Assembly: GCF_003797125.1 (NCBI RefSeq)
Contig: NZ_RKKE01000002.1
Span: 988,127 to 1,052,126 of the forward strand
Direction of reading: 5' to 3'
DNA length: 64,000 nucleotides
Source of the DNA: Shewanella frigidimarina
GTDB lineage: Bacteria; Pseudomonadota; Gammaproteobacteria; Enterobacterales; Shewanellaceae
The notes under the pieces were generated by a model. The model was given only the letters and a program-made list of their open reading frames with translations, did no database searches and was not told where the DNA came from. How positions within the stretch are numbered: position 1 is the first letter of the stretch; every line of letters starts with the position of its first letter. Below are positions 62,062-64,000 of this stretch, piece by piece. The translations under genes were made by a program, and so were the position numbers.

Positions 62062-62138
62062 TGGCAGGGGTGGCAAGACTCGAACTCGCAACCATCGGTT
62101 TTGGAGACCGCTGTTCTACCAATTGGAACTACACCCCT
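62062..62138 (-). tRNA. tRNA-Trp (CCA)
   Basis: A 77-nt tRNA with encoded CCA. Acceptor AGGGGTG/CACCCCT and D-stem GTTC/GAAC pair fully; anticodon loop CTCCAAA gives CCA. The outermost anticodon-stem pair 27-43 reads G-A and is unpaired. It has its own promoter and terminator although it lies downstream of an rRNA operon. Confidence 0.95.
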
Positions 62139-62144
62139 GTTGAC

Positions 62145-62180
62145 GAGGGGCATTATGCTAAAACCACCACCAAAGGTAAA
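62145..62180 (-). promoter_or_regulatory. tRNA-Trp promoter with GC-rich discriminator
   Basis: On the minus strand TTTACC and CATAAT are 17 nt apart and followed by GCCCCTC. The -10 and discriminator resemble those of the seven-tRNA operon (CATAAT...GCCCCG). Confidence 0.6.
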
Positions 62181-62239
62181 GTACTTTTTATAATAAAGTG
62201 CTCAATTGCAGTTTTTTCAGGCAAGTTAGCCAATCTAGT

Positions 62240-63056
62240 CAATTTATGTATAGATCATACAGCTAAGTAGAGCCATTTGGCTCCAGATCAAACGTACGTC
62301 ACATCCGCACGCCAAACCAAACCCGGTTTATAGTGTCAACGTTAAACAGCCGCTTTAACAAGTTAGACGCAATTGTAGACTCATAATTCGCTATCTTGTA
62401 ACGATGCTTTTTGGATTGACTGCTGATGAGTCCTGCATCACTCATTAATCTAGCAACCATATAACGGCCAACATTTTCACCAAACTGATTAAGCTAGCCA
62501 GCTACTGTTCTAGCTCCTGCTAAGCCACGACTATCACGGTGGATTGCAATTGCTTGCTGGCGTAACTTCTCACACTCAGGCTTTACTAATCCACGATGTT
62601 TGAGATGATAATGTTAGCTACCACGCGATATTCCAAACAAATGACAAAGCTGTTTGTCGATGTTCTACTCTCTCGATAACGATTCAATTGACGCTATCGT
62701 TTGATGTTGTCTTGCATTAAGAGAGCGGTAGCCTTTTTAGGATATCTTTCTCCCATTCAATATTCCTAATTTGGGCTTCGAGCTCTTGAATTCGTTTTTG
62801 TTCAGGAGTGATGGCATTAGCTGATGAGGTAACACCTTTAAATTCTTGTCTTAGCGGGGTTACTTAACGTCTAATCGCCGTTAGGCCTACACCGGTTGCA
62901 TCACAAGCTTCTCGGATAGTGTCGCCTGTTTAATCACAAGGTTAGCGGTAGCTATTTTAAATTCTGTTGAGTAAGTTGGTTGAGTCTTCATTACTTTTTA
63001 CATCGTTTAATCTTCAGGCAAGTTTACCTCATATCGGTGTACAGTTTCATTAAGCT
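62240..63056 (-). mobile_element. Decayed IS3-family element (orfA and orfB remnants)
   Basis: On the minus strand an orfA starts at 62991 (MKTQPTYSTEFKIATANLVI) but breaks by frameshift after about 21 codons and continues in other frames. IREACDATGVGLTAIRR, a stop in place of Trp, and ITPEQKRIQELEAQI...EKDIL follow. A helix-turn-helix plus coiled-coil OrfA is recognisable. An orfB remnant follows with LFGISRGS, HRDSRGLAGARTVAG, SKKHRYKIA and ADVTYV, interrupted by several stops. Multiple frameshifts and stops show it is inactive. The upstream non-coding end reaches about 63056. Confidence 0.8.
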
Positions 63057-63184
63057 ACAATACAGTAAACTCGCAGCCTTATAACGAGCAATTAAACTGG
63101 CCAACTATCGCTCTCGCACCTGCTGAGCCACGACTATCCTATCGTTTGATGTTGTCTTGCATTAAGAGAGCGATAGCCTTTTTG
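63057..63184 (-). mobile_element. Second, internally deleted IS3-family remnant
   Basis: About 46 bp match the orfA end of the neighbouring element (GCTCTCTTAATGCAAGACAA on the minus strand). They are joined directly to a short piece matching the middle of orfB (GTCGTGGCTCAGCAGG). The sequence between these parts is missing, so this is an internal deletion of another copy. Confidence 0.7.
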
Positions 63185-63234
63185 ATGCCATCTATACAAC
63201 AATGTGATGCAATCAACAATCAACCCCTCAAAAT

Positions 63235-63383
63235 ACAGACGTAAAAAAGCCCGCTATATGATAGCGGGCTGTTTCACGACTCTATCAAGTCAATTAGGCG
63301 CCTAGAAATGACCTATTTCGCATGGGCATATCGTCCACACAAGCATTATGCTCATATTAACCAAACCGTAATTTCAACAAATG
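63235..63383 (-). repeat. 149-bp repeat unit, copy 1: 5S tail plus terminator
   Basis: On the minus strand the unit ends in CCCATGC...AGGTCATTTCTAGGCGCC, a copy of the last ~30 nt of 5S rRNA, then a short spacer and an AGCCCGCTAT/ATAGCGGGCT terminator hairpin with a T-run (63243-63273). The other ~50 bp are not 5S-like. Confidence 0.8.
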
Positions 63384-63532
63384 ACAGACGTAAAAAAGCC
63401 CGCTATTATGTAGCGGGCTGTTTCACGACTCTTTCAAGTCAATTAGGCGCCTGAAAATGACCTATTTAGCATGGGCATATCGTCCACACAAGCATTATGC
63501 TCATATTAACCAAACCGTAATTTCAACAAATG
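63384..63532 (-). repeat. 149-bp repeat unit, copy 2: 5S tail plus terminator
   Basis: Nearly identical to copy 1, with a 149-bp period. The terminator hairpin (63392-63422) keeps its 9-bp stem AGCCCGCTA/TAGCGGGCT while the loop differs (TTATG). Confidence 0.8.
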
Positions 63533-63540
63533 ACAGACGT

Positions 63541-63571
63541 AAAAAAGCCCGCTACATAATAGCGGGCTGTT
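63541..63571 (-). terminator. rRNA operon terminator, first of three
   Basis: AGCCCGCTA and TAGCGGGCT arms with loop CATAA and T-run on the minus strand, about 30 bp after the 5S 3' end. Two more copies follow at 149-bp intervals. Confidence 0.88.
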
Positions 63572-63597
63572 TCACGACTCTTTCAAGTCAATTAGGC

Positions 63598-63715
63598 GCC
63601 TGGAAATGACCTACTCTCGCATGGGGAGACCCCACACTACCATCGGCGATACTGTGTTTCACTTCTGAGTTCGGAATGGGATCAGGTGGTGCCACAGCTC
63701 TATGGTTTCCAGACA
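63598..63715 (-). rRNA. rrf: 5S ribosomal RNA
   Basis: About 118 nt. The minus strand reads TGTCTGGAAACCATAGAGC, contains CCGAACTCAGAAGTGAAAC and GTGTGGGGTCTCCCCATGCG, and ends AGGTCATTTCCAGGC. The 5' and 3' ends pair. End points are estimated to within a few bases. Confidence 0.96.
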
Positions 63716-63911
63716 AATTTGTTTATCTAACGCACTATTCTTGATGCATTAAATAATAATTCGGAAAGCTGATTGCTTTTACTCTTATTAAGAATCTTGA
63801 GTTCGACAAGTACACGGATGTACTTGATGTCATAAACGCATGGAGCATTTTATGACCACTGTTTAAGCGCCTCATTCTAACACTAAGGTCAGTAAAACCC
63901 ATCTGGGTTGT
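63716..63911 (-). other. 23S-5S internal transcribed spacer
   Basis: About 195 bp between the 3' end of 23S and 5S. It contains inverted sequences expected for processing stems and no tRNA. The 63-codon frame overlapping it is not a gene. Confidence 0.7.
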
Positions 63912-64000
63912 ATGGTTAAGCCTCACGGGTCATTAGTACAAGTTAGCTCAACGCCTCACAACGCTTACACACCTTGCCTATCAACGTAGTAGTCTCCTAC
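63912..64000 (-). rRNA. rrl: 23S ribosomal RNA, 3' end (partial)
   Basis: The minus strand reads ACGTTGATAGGC...GTGTGTAAGCG, GCGTTGAGCTAAC and ACCCGTGAGGCTTAACCA, matching the 3' end of bacterial 23S rRNA. The gene continues beyond the window. Confidence 0.95.

Noticed and set aside
62052..62270. Plus-strand 72-codon ORF
   Set aside because: It covers the tRNA-Trp gene and promoter in antisense.
63735..63926. Minus-strand 63-codon ORF
   Set aside because: It lies in the 23S-5S spacer and the 23S 3' end.

Overview
The window looks like a chromosomal segment of a marine gammaproteobacterium, most likely Shewanella or a close relative. The evidence is gene content and gene order: hemA-prfA-prmC-sirB2-sirB1-kdsA; lolB-ispE-prs; a Met/Leu/Gln tRNA array beside ubiF-miaB-ybeZ-ybeY-corC-lnt; leuS-lptE-holA-nadD-rsfS-rlmH-mrdA-rodA-mltB-rlpA-dacA-ybeD-lipB-lipA; and holD-rimI. 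Almost every protein is a recognisable core gammaproteobacterial protein. No prophage, CRISPR array or defence locus was seen.

Layout. 0-5.5 kb: a lower-density stretch with an unrecognised membrane-anchored coiled-coil protein, a 76-residue membrane protein behind a near-perfect FNR/EtrA-type promoter, a CspA-family protein with a long leader, an outer-membrane beta-barrel protein, a small RRF-like protein and YajQ. 5.8-8.1 kb: VanZ-like protein, PanE-like reductase, DMT transporter. 8.3-15.1 kb (minus): the hemA-to-kdsA block with a DUF819 permease inserted before kdsA. 15.4-17.9 kb (plus): lolB, ispE, prs. 18.2-23.8 kb (minus): patatin-like phospholipase, seven tRNAs from one stringent-type promoter, ychF, pth, ubiF. 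24-45.9 kb (plus): a long housekeeping run for tRNA modification, ribosome maturation, apolipoprotein acylation, leucyl-tRNA synthesis, LPS assembly, the elongasome, DacA and lipoate synthesis. 46-46.8 kb (minus): holD-rimI.

From 47 kb the character becomes accessory and metabolic. A YheO-type regulator, an SdaC-type transporter and an L-serine deaminase form a serine-use module (47.4-50.9 kb). From 51.8 to 61.3 kb a periplasmic L-asparaginase, aspartase, a DcuA-type antiporter, a Wolinella-type diheme quinol:fumarate reductase (frdC, frdA, frdB) and a porin together encode asparagine -> aspartate -> fumarate -> succinate respiration. This block is bracketed by two homopolymer G/C tracts in opposite orientation, each with the same octamer and a hairpin nearby.

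The right end (62-64 kb) holds the 3' part of an rRNA operon on the minus strand (23S end, 5S), two extra tandem copies of a 149-bp unit made of a 5S tail plus terminator, decayed IS3-family remnants, and a tRNA-Trp with its own promoter and terminator.

Items most worth a second look: the tandem 5S-tail/terminator repeats, the FNR-type promoter of the 76-residue membrane protein, the bracketed fumarate-respiration block and its FrdC lacking the E-pathway glutamate, a 14/15 Fur box before mrdA, and an in-frame TGA in the small exported protein before miaB. I saw no clearly new multi-gene system. All functions are assigned by reading the sequence, without database searches.
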